Of a DNA stretch of 64,000 nucleotides, positions 1 through 11,514 are shown piece by piece. The stretch spans positions 9,327,778 through 9,391,777 of the forward strand of contig CM068383.1 in assembly GCA_034770075.1 (NCBI GenBank). Reading direction: 5' to 3'. This DNA is from Aralia elata. Its lineage: Eukaryota > Streptophyta > Magnoliopsida > Apiales > Araliaceae. Each line of letters begins with the position of its first letter. Positions within the stretch are counted from its first letter, which is position 1. The notes beneath the pieces were generated by a model, which saw only the letters and a program-made list of their open reading frames with translations, was not told where the DNA came from and did no database searches. A program made the translations under genes and the position numbers.

Positions 1-1400
1 AAACTATCATTTGGTCCCCTAACCTCACATGAGTTAATCTAACCTTAGGCATGGTTGAGTTAGTTGGTGGAAGATTCAATTAATCTAGCCTAACACTTAG
101 CCATTTCTTCATCCAAGAGTAAGAGAGAAAAAGAGATAGAATAGAGAGAGTCCACAGGTGGAAATGGAGCAAGGAAGAGCAAGTATCTAGCAAGGTTTAA
201 GCTTTGATCATCAAGCCTTAGTAAAGAAGGTAAGAACAAAGAAGAATTAAGAGAAGGTAAACCATAAAAATCCTAGTTTTCCATTCTTTTTCTTTTTAAG
301 CTTTATAAAAATGCTTTGTTGGTGGTTGTTATTGTTTGTTGGAAGATCATGGAGGATCTTTGAGTAATAAGGAGATGTATTGTTTAAATATCTTAAACTA
401 CTTGTTAATATGCATGAAAAGTGGAACAAAAATATTAAAAATCAAAATCTATGCGAAAAGGATGAAAATCAATTTAGTGGACTGTTTTGAGGCACTTTTT
501 GTATGGTGTTCCAAATCCAAAAATTATGTTCGAGGGTATTTTTTTATACTCCTATGAGTAATGAACGTAACCCAATTGGAACGGAAGCAAAAGCTTGTGA
601 AAAGAAGCCATGGCGGTCTTGTTTTTATAGAACTAGTAAAAAGGGAGAGAAACCCTAATTAAGCACTGACCATTTGGACGAAAGTCTGTTTTGATTGCAT
701 TGCTGAATTTTTTTTATTTTCTAAGGATCTTATAATTCATTTAATAACGAAGCCGTAGACGTAAGAACGACCTCATTCTGAGTTCGGATGAGAAACTTAT
801 GGTGTTCGGAATAAAAGTAGTCAAATCTGCCAAAGTAGGAAAACTAGTTCGGGTAGGGTGTTACGTGCCAGTATTTTGGCCTGAAAATGAACCTAGAAAA
901 ATTTTCCACCTAGGAGAATTTCTAGAGCATGTTACAAGCTCGAAAATGGTTTAAGAACGGACTAATTCCGATTTAAAATGAACAAGATATGAGGTTTGGA
1001 AGGAGGGGGTCAGGGCTGTTGAGCAGTGGTTGAGCAACAGGCGGGCGTGCGCGCGCAGGCGCGCGGCAGGCACGCTGGGCGTGTGCTGCTGGGCGGTGAA
1101 CGATGGGCGCGCAGCGGGCGCTCAGGGCATGTGCTGCTGGTCGCGGCTACTGTTGTTGCTGCTCTAGGCGCATTTTTGGCGCCATTGAGCGTGTTGTTGT
1201 GCGCGGGCGTTTCGTCGGGCTGTTTTCAAACGTCGTGCGATGCCGTACAACGCTGAGTGATGTGTTGCATGTTAGTGCATATCAAGGTATGTCATGCGAC
1301 GTGGTACACGTGGGGATGTGTTGGGCGACGCCGAGTTGCGTCGTGCATGTTGGGCGTGTCGTCGCGCTGTTTCGTGCCGACATACGACATTTTTGATATT
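1..1400 (+). mobile_element. Partial long LTR of a Ty3/gypsy (Tekay/Del-like) element
   Basis: No gene is visible here. The stretch resembles in layout the long LTRs at 13185-16490 and 21234-25475: AT-rich ends, a purine-rich leader-like part, then an abrupt GC-rich block from about 1026 to 1400. A matching LTR 3' end lies at 4395-4601 on the same strand, so this is read as one plus-strand LTR cut by material at about 1410-4390. The 5' end is outside the window. Assignment to the family is inferred from layout and from the shared 3' end; small open frames in the GC-rich block look like by-products of its composition. Confidence 0.45.
1026..1400. repeat. GC-rich short-word cassette inside an LTR
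   Basis: The block is strongly GC-rich in an AT-rich background and is made of repeated small words such as GCGCGCAG, GGCGCGCGG, GGGCGTG, TGCTGCTGGGCG and CGTCGTGC. It stops abruptly at about 1400, where AT-rich sequence resumes. Comparable but differently worded blocks sit inside the related LTRs (14480-14930, 23270-23515). Open frames through it have no recognisable domain. Confidence 0.5.
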
Positions 1401-1529
1401 GTTCTAAAATGTTTCAACTTTTAAAAAATTAATATTATAATAATAAATAATAAATATTAATATTTAATATTAATATAGACCACCATAGAGGGTCATTATA
1501 ATGGTCGTGGTGTTCCCGAATGCCGCGAC

Positions 1530-2690
1530 GCCGTGAGATATTATCCGATTTATATAATAACAATACGCGCAAGTGCACACGGTCAATCAAGTAATATAGA
1601 AGTAAATACAATTGTCGAACCCACAGAGAATAGTTACTAACAATTATTCTAATTATCAAGTTTTTACCAATTTAAATCCACTTAAACAGTCACCTCAATT
1701 GATTTGTGAAATTGATTGATTAAAAATAAATACTAAATAAATTAACAATTATTGATCACCAGATGATTAAAGAAATAAGAATACAATTTCCCCAATTGAT
1801 GTACAATAATCGTATTATCTTATTCCCACTTAATTAATTCAATGAGTTGCCAACTAGGATTGCCTATCACTTTATTAACATCTTTCAATGATTAATAAAA
1901 AGACCTAGTTTAGTTATTTTGCTATTTTCATGCAAGACACTTAAAATAGATTCATTAAATATAAACTCCTAACAAAGTCGCACATGGCATACAAGTACTT
2001 TCGTCTCATACATTATTATGTTATCGTTAACAAAAATCAACAAATTCATGCGTTATTATATTCAGATCTAATCTAAGATTTCCCCTTTCAATTCCATCAA
2101 AGATATCAGATTAATTGTTGGCCAAACAATTATTTAATTACGCACAAAATATAATAATCAACTCTGTAGAATCAATCAAGTGAAAATAATGATAATTGAA
2201 TTATTATTTTGCAAAAAGTTCCATTGTATTCCTAATTAGAAAATTAGTTCCTCATCATGATAGAGACAAAAAGATTAAAATTAAATAGCATCTCAAGTAC
2301 GGATAATGAAATTAAGAGAAGAAGAAAAACTCTATTGAGGAACTCCAATCTCTGTAGCTTCAATCTCCGTCTTGTTGTGCTCTCCAATGAAATCTATAAG
2401 TTCCAATAGAAGTGGCTCTCAATGAATTGCAGTCAAAAGTCTCTAAAACCCTAGCTATAATAATGTATTTATAGTCATAATAAAACCATATTACAATAAG
2501 TAAATATGAATCCTTCTTTGAATCAACTTTGAATAATTAAGGAAACCGAATATGCAAGATTCGTCAGAGTGGCGCGCCTCGCGCTAGACTCACATAACTT
2601 CTTGCCCAATATGGCGCGGCACGCGCTAATTCCTTTGTTGCCGTAGCACGCCCCGCGCTGTTCTGTCAGTTTGTCCAAAATCAAGCACTA
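1530..2690. repeat. Interspersed LTR-like repeat, copy 1 (family of 43096-44493)
   Basis: The order of landmarks matches the complete copies at 43096-44493 and 60352-62179: a tract reading GTCGAACCCACAGAGAAT near 1613, long AT-rich sequence, an AAACCCTAG tract near 2446, then a GC-word cassette at 2565-2665 (GGCGCGCCTCGCGC, GCGCGGCACGCGC, CGCCCCGCGC). It stops at about 2690 where a gypsy integrase fragment begins, so this copy is truncated. The left edge is approximate. No coding potential is seen. Confidence 0.45.
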
Positions 2691-4375
2691 TGAAGTCCAT
2701 CGTGATATGTTCCCACTTCCATTCTGGTATCTCCAAGGGCTATAACAAACCACTTGGCCTCTGATGTTCTGCCTTGACTTTCTGACAAGTTAAGCACTTC
2801 GCAACACACCCAGCAACTTCTCTTTTCATATTTGGCCACCAAAAATGTTGTCGAAGATCCTGGTACATTTTTGTACTTCCCGGGTGAACTGAAAATCTTG
2901 AACTATGAGCTTCGTTCAAAATCTCTTCTTTGATCTTTTGCACCAACGGAACCCAGATTCTACCTTCAAATCTCAGCAACCCTTCGGTATCGATTTTGAA
3001 CTTAAGCTCCTCACCCTCAATCACCTTTTTCCGAATTTTATCACACTCCTCATCCTGGAGTTGTGCTTCCTTTACCTTGTCCACCAAAGTTGATTGGGTT
3101 TCTATCTGAAATAGTTTTTCGTTCGGCTCTGCCAGACATTTCACCTCTAATTCCAACTTAGCCATTTCCGCTATGAGTTTCTCCTAAGCAGCTAACAAAG
3201 ATAACTTCTCCCTACCCTTCCTGCTCAAAGCATCAGCAACCACATTAGCTTTCCTCGGATGGTATAGAATTTCGCAATCGTAATCTTTGATTAACTCTAT
3301 CCATCGTCTCTGTCGCATATTTAAATCCTTCTGTGTGAAAATATACTTGAGACTTTTATAGTCCGTGTATATCTCACACTTTTTCCCATAGAGATAGTGC
3401 CTCCAAATTTTTAAAGCAAACACCACGGCTGCTAGCTCTAGATCATGGGTCGGATACACGATAAACTTACCGTTCTGTATAGGCATGTAACCTAACCCCT
3501 TGTGCGATGCATCACTATATACCACAAAATTTCCTGTATTATCCGGTAAAGACAACACAGGTGTTGAACTCAAACGTCTCTTTAACTCTTGAAAACTTTC
3601 TTCGCATTTCTCCGTCCAAACGAACTTCACTGACTTCCTTGTCAAATTCGTCAACGCAGAGGCGATTATGGAGAATTCTTGAATAAAACGCCTATAATAA
3701 CCCGCCAATACCAAGAAACTCCTTATTTCCAACGGTATTTTCGACTGATCCCAGTTCATCACAGCTTTCACTTTTGCCGGATCCACCGAAATTCCGTCTC
3801 TATCAATAACATGCCTAAGGAATTGGACACGCTCCAACCAAAATTCACATTTGGAGAATTTCGCATACAATTTCTCCCTCCTTAACGCTTCCAAAGTCAC
3901 CTTCAGGTGTTCCACATGCTCTTCCTGAGTTTTGGAATATACCAGAATATTTCTATGAATACCACTACGAATTTATCCAAAAATGGTTTAAACACTCTAT
4001 TCATTAAATCCATAAACGCTGCAGGTGCGTTTGTTAAACCAAATGACATAACTAAAAACTCATAGTGGCCATATCTGGTTCGGAATGCTGTCTTTGGTAT
4101 GTCTTCCTTTCTCACCGTCAGCTGATGGTACCCACTTCGTGGATCTATCTTTGAAAAATATCTTGTTACCTTCAGCTGATCGAACAGGTCATCGATTCTT
4201 GGCAACGGATACTTGTTTTTAATCGTGACCTTGTTCAACTCTCTATAATCAATGCAAAGATGCATTGATCCGTCTTTCTTCTTAACAAATAATATCGGCG
4301 CTCCCCACGGCGAAACACTCGGTTGAATATACTTCTTGTCTAACAGCTCTTGCGGTAAGGACAAGGAAATGGCAA
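2690..4375 (-). pseudogene. Ty3/gypsy chromovirus pol fragment (RT, RNase H, integrase start)
   Basis: On the minus strand, 4364-3903 encodes the reverse transcriptase fingers and palm, with PSVSPWGAPILFVKKKDGS, the CIDYRELN motif and a GHYEFLVMSFGLTNAP block. The catalytic FIDD motif is destroyed by a frameshift near 3940. The frame resumes at 3915-3184 with the RT connection, RNase H (YSDASHKGLG, ELAAVVFALK) and DALSRKG. After an in-frame TAG, 3165-2740 gives the integrase zinc region (H...CLTCQKVKAEHQ). Another TAG precedes WKWEHITMDF near 2700, where the homology ends. It is cut at both ends: no gag or protease, and most of the integrase core is missing. The motif wording fits the Tekay/Del chromovirus group. 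Confidence 0.9.
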
Positions 4376-4394
4376 GATGAACGTCTAGATGACG

Positions 4395-4601
4395 TCGTAG
4401 TTTATTTATATTAGAAATGATGTAATATTAAGACTTATTATGTATTTGGAATGATATTATGGTAATAGAACCTGAGATTGGGAGTAAGACGTGTTGTAAT
4501 AATATAGTACTTACATTCATGTCTAGTATGTTGTATGGAATGAGATGTAACCGTGGAGCACCGGATTCGGGTTTGAGGTACCCGGATTTGGGGGCGTCAC
4601 A
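4395..4601 (+). mobile_element. 3' end of a long gypsy LTR (same family as 13185 and 21234)
   Basis: The last bases, ending GGATTTGGGGGCGTCACA at 4601, are the reverse complement of the starts of the LTRs at 13185 and 21234 (TGTGACGCCCCYAAATTC). No tRNA-Met primer site follows 4601, so this is a solo LTR or a 3' LTR rather than a 5' LTR. It probably continues the LTR at 1-1400. Confidence 0.65.
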
Positions 4602-4668
4602 AATACTCCTTTCATTTTCAAAAGGATTAATCAAGGATAATTTTCTCACGAATTAAGGTAATTAAATA

Positions 4669-4928
4669 CTTACTTCGTCCCAAATTAATTGCTCAGTTTT
4701 GACTTTTTAAAGTCAAATTGACCATTTTTAAAACTAATTTTTTTTTTACTATTTTTGCTAAAATATAGGTGAATAGATTATAACCAAAAGAAAGTATATA
4801 CAATTTATTACTAACCCCAATTTTATAATTTTAGAAATATATTTATATATGCTTAATTATTAATTCTAAAAATAATCAATTTGACTTAAAAAAGTCAAAA
4901 CTGAGCAATTAATTTGGAACGGAAGGAG
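4669..4928. mobile_element. Stowaway-like MITE, TA target duplication
   Basis: Terminal inverted repeats are plain: CTTACTTCGTCCCAAATTAA at the left pairs with AATTTGGAACGGAAGGAG at the right, and the inner arms (TTGCTCAGTTTTGACTTTTT) continue the pairing. The element is about 260 bp, AT-rich and non-coding, and is flanked by TA at 4667-4668 and 4929-4930. These are the hallmarks of Tc1/mariner-derived Stowaway MITEs. It lies about 160 bp upstream of the TATA box of the trihelix gene. Confidence 0.85.
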
Positions 4929-5084
4929 TAATTAGGAGAGTATAAATTTTTTATCCCAATCTATCTTTAGACGATTTTGATTTTGCACAAAGAGAGAATT
5001 AATATTAACTATTCATTTGTAATGTAAATAATTTATTATTTAACTAAGTAAATTATTTTACGCAGAAATTTATCTAGTTGACCT

Positions 5085-5094
5085 ACTTATAAAT
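5085..5094 (+). promoter_or_regulatory. Putative TATA box of the trihelix gene
   Basis: ACTTATAAAT lies about 400 bp upstream of the trihelix ATG, in AT-rich DNA that turns into a CT/AC-rich leader from about 5100. Transcription would start near 5120, giving a leader of about 370 bases. Confidence 0.4.
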
Positions 5095-5219
5095 CGTGAC
5101 ACAACAGACCCCACCTTCTCCTCAGTACACAGAAATTTTAAACGAGGGAAAGAGAAAAATCCCCCAAACAGTCCCTAACCCAAACAACCAGGCGTGGCTA
5201 GCTGGGCGGTGGTCACAAG

Positions 5220-5310
5220 GCGGTGTACGTTAGCCTAAACCACCACCCCGGTGTACTTTAGCCTTAACTACCATCCTGGTGCACGTTAGCCTTCCCCACT
5301 ACCCCTCCCT
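5220..5310 (+). repeat. Triplicated ~30-bp unit in the trihelix 5' leader
   Basis: Three imperfect copies follow one another: GGTGTACGTTAGCCTAAACC, GGTGTACTTTAGCCTTAACT and GGTGCACGTTAGCCTTCCCC, each followed by an ACCACC/ACCATCC-like tail. They lie in the presumed 5' UTR. Confidence 0.6.
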
Positions 5311-5493
5311 AAGCGGTGGCCTCGTCTTTCTAGATCTCCAATTCAGCCGCACGCTAACCCCTCCCCCACCACCCAATTTAACCTACCCCTCCCCTCTCTA
5401 TTATCAAATTATGTCCACCGCCACCCTCCACCACCCCCTTTTTTCTCTCTCCTCTGCTGCTAACCTACGCTCCCAAACCCTTGACCTTCACCC

Positions 5494-6504
5494 ATGGCCG
5501 CAACAGCCTCATCGCCCCAAGATCGACGAAACCCATCCGCCCCTCAACCGCCCCCTTCCTCCTCCAGCACTTCCCGCCGCCTGCCTCCGCCGTGCTGGTC
5601 ACACGACGAGACTGTAGCCCTCATCGACGCTTACTGTGAAAAGTGGTATTCTCTCCGGCGTGGCAATCTCAAGGCTTTTCACTGGCAGGAAGTTGCCGAA
5701 GGTGTCGCCGAGCGCTGCCCTCCCTCATCCGGCGGCCCCCAGAAGACCTCCGTCCAGTGCCGCCACAAGATGGAAAAGCTCCGTAAACGCTACCGCGGGG
5801 AGATGCAACGCGCTGCTGCCACCCCTGCCGGACGCCACCGCACCTCCGCCTGGGTTCATTTCAACAGAATGGATTCCATGGAGAAGGGTCCCACTTCGGC
5901 GGTTGTCCCATTGAATACAGCCCCAATTGATCAACATGATGAAGAAGACAGTGATGAGGAATATCAAGAGAAATTTTACCCGAAAACCGTAAAAAATAGT
6001 GCTTCTCATAGCCGGACCCTTTACGGGTCCACGAGTAATGGGATTAATGGAAATGGGGTTCGTATCAGGATCCCCGGCAGCAGGTCAAAAATGGCGCCTC
6101 CGCCTTCTACAGCAAAGACTTATAGTGAATTTAATGACTTTAGTACTCCTAGCCCTAACCCTAACCCCAATTTTGGGGCTAGTAAGAATTTTAAAGATGG
6201 GTATATGGGTAGCTTTGGAATTGGAAAAAGTGGTGGTGGGAGTGAAAGGGTGGGGAGGAGAAGAGAGAATGAACAGGCGGCAGAGCTGGCAACGGCAATT
6301 AAGGGGTTGGGAGATGGGTTTGTGAGGATGGAGAGGATGAAGATGGAAATGGCAAGGGAAGTTGAGGCGATGCGAATGGATATGGAGATAAAAAGGACTG
6401 AGATGATTCTTGAATATCAGCAGAGGATTGTGGAGTCCTTTGTAAAGGCGATTACAGAGAGAAAAAACAAGAAGACGAAGAGAATGCCGTCACCTAAGTC
6501 CTAG
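5494..6504 (+). CDS. Trihelix transcription factor, SIP1 clade-like (336 aa)
   Basis: An intact single-exon gene for a nuclear DNA-binding protein. After a low-complexity Ser/Pro N-terminus, residues about 29-128 form a trihelix/Myb-SANT-like domain: WSHDETVALIDAYCEKWYSL, a second conserved Trp in HWQEVAEGVAERC, and QCRHKMEKLRKRYRGEM. The middle holds an acidic patch (DEEDSDEEYQ, about 149-158) and basic, Ser/Gly-rich linkers. The C-terminus (about 260-325) is a predicted amphipathic/coiled-coil helix (ELATAIKGLGDGFVRMER onward) typical of the SIP1 clade (ASIL/ENAP-type proteins), ending in a basic KNKKTKR tract that may be a nuclear signal. The start ATGGCC is in good context and length fits the family. 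Other frames over the same bases are shadows. Clade assignment is from motif recall. Confidence 0.92.
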   Translation: MAATASSPQDRRNPSAPQPPPSSSSTSRRLPPPCWSHDETVALIDAYCEKWYSLRRGNLKAFHWQEVAEGVAERCPPSSGGPQKTSVQCRHKMEKLRKRYRGEMQRAAATPAGRHRTSAWVHFNRMDSMEKGPTSAVVPLNTAPIDQHDEEDSDEEYQEKFYPKTVKNSASHSRTLYGSTSNGINGNGVRIRIPGSRSKMAPPPSTAKTYSEFNDFSTPSPNPNPNFGASKNFKDGYMGSFGIGKSGGGSERVGRRRENEQAAELATAIKGLGDGFVRMERMKMEMAREVEAMRMDMEIKRTEMILEYQQRIVESFVKAITERKNKKTKRMPSPKS

Positions 6505-6659
6505 ATGAATTTTTGAAAAGGGTAGATTCACGAAATGTGATTTTGGTTTATAGAAATTGAGCTCAGACGTTGACAAACTAATGGAGTTGAAGCTGTAGGT
6601 TAGTTGGACTTGGTCCCATGACTAATACATATATGTAATGTAAGTTTGGCTGCAATTTT

Positions 6660-8240
6660 CACATGTAGTGCAGTTTCAGTTTAGTTGTGACCCGGTATTG
6701 GAGAAATTTGGAAGTTGATTAGACTAGCTTGTTTGTGGATTAATGTAGCTTTTGAATTAAAGTACACATATTTTGCATTAGATTGTCTTGCAACAGTAGT
6801 TTATCTTCTGGATTTCAATTGCTTTCTCTATTGATTCTTTTTAGTTGATTACATATCCATGCTTTGCATCGTGATTCCTTTTGTTTTAGTATGCTAGTAT
6901 TGTTTTTTGTCATGGCTGTTAATGTTAGCTATGACCTCCTAATCTGTTAGACCTTAAAATTAGAGACTGAGTGGTTTTGAAGAATTTCGGAAAGGATAGT
7001 GGAGAACTTACCCAGAAAAATGTAGCAGTATAATGCACTATAAAAGCCTTTTAAGGACTAATAGTTTCGATGAGATACACAATTGTCATATTATCTTCTG
7101 TTTCCTTCGCATTTAGAGAGGTTTGTGACTTATTTTATTTTATTTTTATTTTTATTTTTATTTTGGGGGGGGTGGGGGGGCGGGTTGGAGGTTTTTCGAA
7201 AACTTACTTTAGTCAAGAGATATTCCAGCTTTGGGTCACAGGAATTGAAAATTATGGCTAGTTATACCTATTTGACATGCTAATGAATGAGTATGTGTTG
7301 TGGACATGGTTGCAAATTGGACATGAAATATAAGAAAAAGAACTGGACAAGGACCAATGACATATGTTATTTGTAACTAAGCATGGTCTACTATGTGTTT
7401 ATGCTTCTGCTGCAGGGTTGCAGTGGGGAGGAGACCTTGGGGGGGGGGGGGGGGGGGGGGTGGGTGTTGCATTTTGTAATCAAATTGTTGAAGAGGTAAT
7501 TTTGTAAATATTATAGGAAATTTAGGTTGTGTTTCAGTTTAATAATTTTGAGTAGTAGAATGTTGGAACTTGACAAGACTAGCTTAGTTTTGGAATGTAC
7601 ATCTGGATTGGAACTGCACATTACAGTCTAATGATTCTCTGGAAATGTAGTTTGCTTTTGCTGTTCAGTAGTTTGGGTTTACTTGCTTTACTGAATTCTT
7701 TGGTTGCTTGTAGTTTTGGGCATTATTGCACATTTAGTCTTTTCTTTTTAGCATGTGTGTTGCTATTTGTTATGAGCTGAACACTAAGACCATGTGTTCT
7801 GAGGATATTTGAGAAGTAGGAGACACTTAGAAAAGATTCCTAAAAGGATGATGCATCAATATAAAGAGGATAACCCAATTTAAAAGCCTTAAAACTGGTA
7901 AATTCTAAAATATTGAAGAAACAATTTTGTAGAAGGGATAGGTATTGAATTTATAGTTTACTGCTGCTTGAATTTAATCTCAGGACTTAATAAGACTAGC
8001 TTGTTCAAGTATTAATGTAGCTCTAACTGAAACTGAAAATTTTGCACTAATGATTGGAATATGTAGTTTCACCTTTGTTGCTCAATGTAACTATTATTTT
8101 ACTCATGACACGGTGCTACTGTTAGTTATTGGCAGAAAAACAGACTTGAATGGTCTGAAGATCTTGGAAAAGTTGACAGAAACTCTCATACAAAGATTCT
8201 TAAGAGGATGGTGCACTGCAATAGCATTCAAGGAATAATA
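6660..8240 (+). repeat. Three diverged copies of a ~300-bp module
   Basis: A recurring block is recognisable around 6715, 7572 and 7985: GACTAGCTTGTTTGTGGATT, GACTAGCTTAGTTTTGGAAT and GACTAGCTTGTTCAAGTATT, each followed by AATGTAGC-like or related text and then a TTTTGCATTA/TTTTGCACTAATGATT-like line. This looks like old local duplication of downstream sequence. No function is evident. Confidence 0.5.
7439..7460 (+). repeat. Poly-G tract
   Basis: About 22 consecutive G residues, interrupted only at the edges (CTTGG before, TGGGTG after). It could form a G-quadruplex or be an assembly-prone homopolymer. Its true length is uncertain. Confidence 0.8.
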
Positions 8241-9614
8241 AGTTCGGTCTATTCATCTAGGTACAAGTTTAATAAATCATTTGGTTTTCGTAGATTTGTG
8301 TATAATTGTCATGTGATGTTATTTTCATTACTTGAGATGTTTTTAATAGGAGATCTAGAGGGTACATGTACCGTTCTCCAAAACTGAATTCAACTAGCGA
8401 TAGTCCTCCTGCTTTTGGTCACCGGCATTGACTTGGTAATTATGGCCATTTAGTTATAGATCATGCTAGCGAGTAATCTGCAGGTGGTTGCAAACCTTCT
8501 TTGTTGTTATGTTACTTCTACAACCCCTTGAAGGAAAAGTTGTCTAGAAAATTCCAGGATTTATGAATTTCTTTAGTATAGTATAGTATCCGTATATCTA
8601 ATCTGATCATGTTGCATGTGACTAAAGTGAGATTATAGTCTTTAACTTGAAGCTGCCTAATGGCCGACTATGTATTTCTGTCTTTCTTATGGGGATAAAT
8701 TTTATAATTACTTAACATCTTGATGTTGCAATTTTGTGAAATTTGAGAAGGGCAACTTATGTGTTGAATTCAAAGGTCGGTTTCTGTACTATTAGAGTGA
8801 GTATCTGGCGAACAGCCCAGCCTCAATTTTTTTGACAATTATGTAATGAATTTGGAGGGAAAGAAACTGCAGATGTTTTGAAGGGGTGGAGAGTTCTGTT
8901 TCAGTGCAGAGCAGTCCTCTGTTTTGTTCGAGTTTTCTTCTCAGTATATGGTTTCAGACTTCATTCTAAGATTTCAGAGTTTTGCTCTAGTGATAATTAA
9001 GATTTTTGTTGAATTTTGTTGTATGCATTGTCTTAATGTGATGAGTTTTCAGTTATTTAACTCATTTTAATTGATGAGTTAACTAGGAAGGTCACGAGAT
9101 ACGATTGTTGGTCGTACTTTTATACGTAAGGTGTAGATATGTAATTATATGTTTCGAGCTTGATGCCTAGAAAAAGAATCTCATTAGCAAATTTTACAAA
9201 AATTAAAGATATATAATTTTTTAACATCTACTCCTAAATTATTGAGTGTTTAGTTTTGTTATAGTATTGATATTATGATTATGTATTTTGAATTATAAAC
9301 AAGAATATTTTATCATTTCATACTATCAAAAATACAAAAAAAAAAAGAAAAAAAAGAAGAAAAAAAGATGCATCTCTTTTTTTAACATAGACAATTGTTA
9401 CTATCTTTATGTATTTCAATTGTATCGTCTTCAATAAATTCAACGCACATTAACCGATTCATTGCAAGACGTATTAAAAATATTATAGGCAATATTTATT
9501 TCTCACAATATTAGTTTTCTCTATACATACTAGGGCTTTTTTATTTTTTATTTTTTATTTTTTGCGAAAGTATATATAGTTCATGAATTTTTTTTTTTAA
9601 ATCTTGCTCCCAGA

Positions 9615-10142
9615 CAGGGACGGAGGTATGCTTGGGCCTAGAGGGTCCATGCTACCCTGAACTTTTAAATTTTTTATTTTACACCATAGCTTTCCATACT
9701 TATTATTTAGGCCTCTTATAAAATTATGAAAAAAATATATGCTACTCTTTAAATAAAGAAAAAAGTGGTTCTTTCTGTTTCAAAATATAAAAGTCATTTA
9801 AATAATTTTAAGTCAATGTAAAATATTAAAAAACGATATATCAAGTATGTATTTTTTTAAAACACTTTTGACTATTGTAGCATCAATATCACATTTTAAG
9901 GTCTTTCTTTGTCTTAATGTATATAATATAGAAATCCTTATATAATGAAATATAATGATATCTTAATTTACTTTGAAAATATTGAATTGTCCATAAAATT
10001 TAAACGAGGTGCGGCCATCGAATCCCCGACTATTTTAGTATTGTTTCGGAAAAAATTTTTTTGGCATCGTCCGTACTCCAGAGTTGAAAACCTCTCGAGT
10101 CCACCACTGGACAGTGTTGAAAAACTCTCTAGTCCGCCACTG
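9615..10142. mobile_element. Possible hAT-like non-autonomous element
   Basis: The left edge CAGGGACGGAGGTATG and the right edge, read in reverse as CAGTGGCGGACTAGAGAG, resemble the CAGNGGCGGA termini common among plant hAT elements. Near the right end a short stretch is doubled (GAAAACCTCTCGAGTCCACC and GAAAAACTCTCTAGTCCGCC). I found no convincing 8-bp target duplication. No transposase frame is present. Confidence 0.35.
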
Positions 10143-10746
10143 GAGTTAACCTGTGTCGCCTAGGTGTTTTTCATGGCAGGGACCGCCTATTCTTTAGGCA
10201 GCCGCCCATAAAAATATTGTGGACTTTCATTAGAACTCAACACAGACAACTTCATGCTTATGACAATGAAAAAAAGAGAGGCTAGAATACAAAAACTTTT
10301 TCTTGTCTTTGTGTTAGTGTGTGATGTTTCGTCCTTGAATTTAATTAATTAGCGAATTTCTCCCTTCAAGTATAATTATTTGTCTAAAATCATACATTTT
10401 AAGGTATAAATAAATGTACAAAATTGACCCACAAGGTATAATTTTGTACTACTAATTATATCACGAGATGCTCATTTTTATACTTATAATCAAGTATAAT
10501 ATCTTCACAAAGTGATAAACTCATGATATAATATACATGAATCTAAGTAATCCAATAGTTAGCAAAGTACGTACAACAATTTAGACTAAAATACAAAATT
10601 CTCTTGCATGTGATTTTGCATGTGCTATTTTTTTTCCTCTCAAGTTTAACTAATTAGCAACCCATCCCTCAAGATGTAACTATAAGTGCAAAAGTGTCCT
10701 TTTAATCTATAATTAGTAAAGGAGGTTTGCTCTCTTCTTTGACTTC
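10143..10746. other. Intergenic, AT-rich, nothing recognised
   Basis: Only short, stop-rich frames and A/T tracts are visible. It ends where the CACTA terminus begins. Confidence 0.5.
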
Positions 10747-11165
10747 CACTACAAGAAAAAGGGATATTTTCGACGGATTATTCCGTCAAAATTAACCTTA
10801 TTCCCGTCGGAATAGGATTAAATTCGACGGAATAATCCATCGGAAATTCAGCCAGAAATTGGGCCCTCGGAATTAAGTCCATCGAAATGTCCGTCGAAGT
10901 TACATATTTGTTGATGGAATAATTTCGACGGACTTTCCGTCGGAACTATCTTATCTTCGACGGAATTAATACCGACGGAATGAGTCCGTCGAAACTAAGA
11001 GTGCCACGTGACATTTTTCTACCTGTTGGAAACAAGGTAAACCCGACGGAATTTCCGTCGGAAATAATCAAATTTCGTCGGCAATTCTAATTTTTAAAAA
11101 TAAATAGTATAGCTTAATTCCGACGGAATTTCCGTCGAGTTTACCTTATTCCGTCGAAAATAGCA
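10747..11165. repeat. CACTA terminal and subterminal repeats
   Basis: More than a dozen CGACGGA / TCCGTCG words occur within about 400 bp in both orientations, often as inverted pairs (for example ATTCCGACGGAATTTCCGTCG near 11118). This density is the subterminal region expected of a CACTA element. Confidence 0.8.
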
Positions 11166-11514
11166 ATTTTTTTCAAAAAAAATAATTTTTTTTGTTTTTA
11201 TATTTTTCAGGTTTTTAAACCTCATTTTTGTACCTGTAACCTGCTTTATCCCAACAATACATACAATACGATACCAATAACTACATCCAACAACAACATA
11301 TATCATAATCAACCCATAATAACATATATACTTTTCTTTGAACATATAACGTTAAATAACAATGGTATAACTTATAACCTACAAAGAATAATGATATGGC
11401 GCCGAAATACTTTCAAAACTAAAGTAAATTACATTGATTTACAAAGAATCAAACTAAACTATACATTTTGAAGGGTAGATAGGCATGGGCATGGGAAAAA
11501 CGACGCATCTCCCA

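Larger units (their letters stand above)
6505..9614. other. 3' flank of the trihelix gene, no gene seen
   Basis: The first few hundred bases probably include the trihelix 3' UTR. The rest is AT-rich with only short open frames lacking recognisable domains. It contains a threefold diverged repeat (6660-8240), a T/G-rich tract with a G run near 7165, a 20-plus G run at 7439-7460 and A/T tracts near 9340 and 9550. Confidence 0.6.

Noticed and set aside
1026..1396. Open frames in the GC-rich block
   Set aside because: Frames are open in several phases because of composition, carry no domain, and the block is part of an LTR.
5636..6325. Alternative frames over the trihelix gene
   Set aside because: They are shadows; only 5494-6504 has conserved domains.
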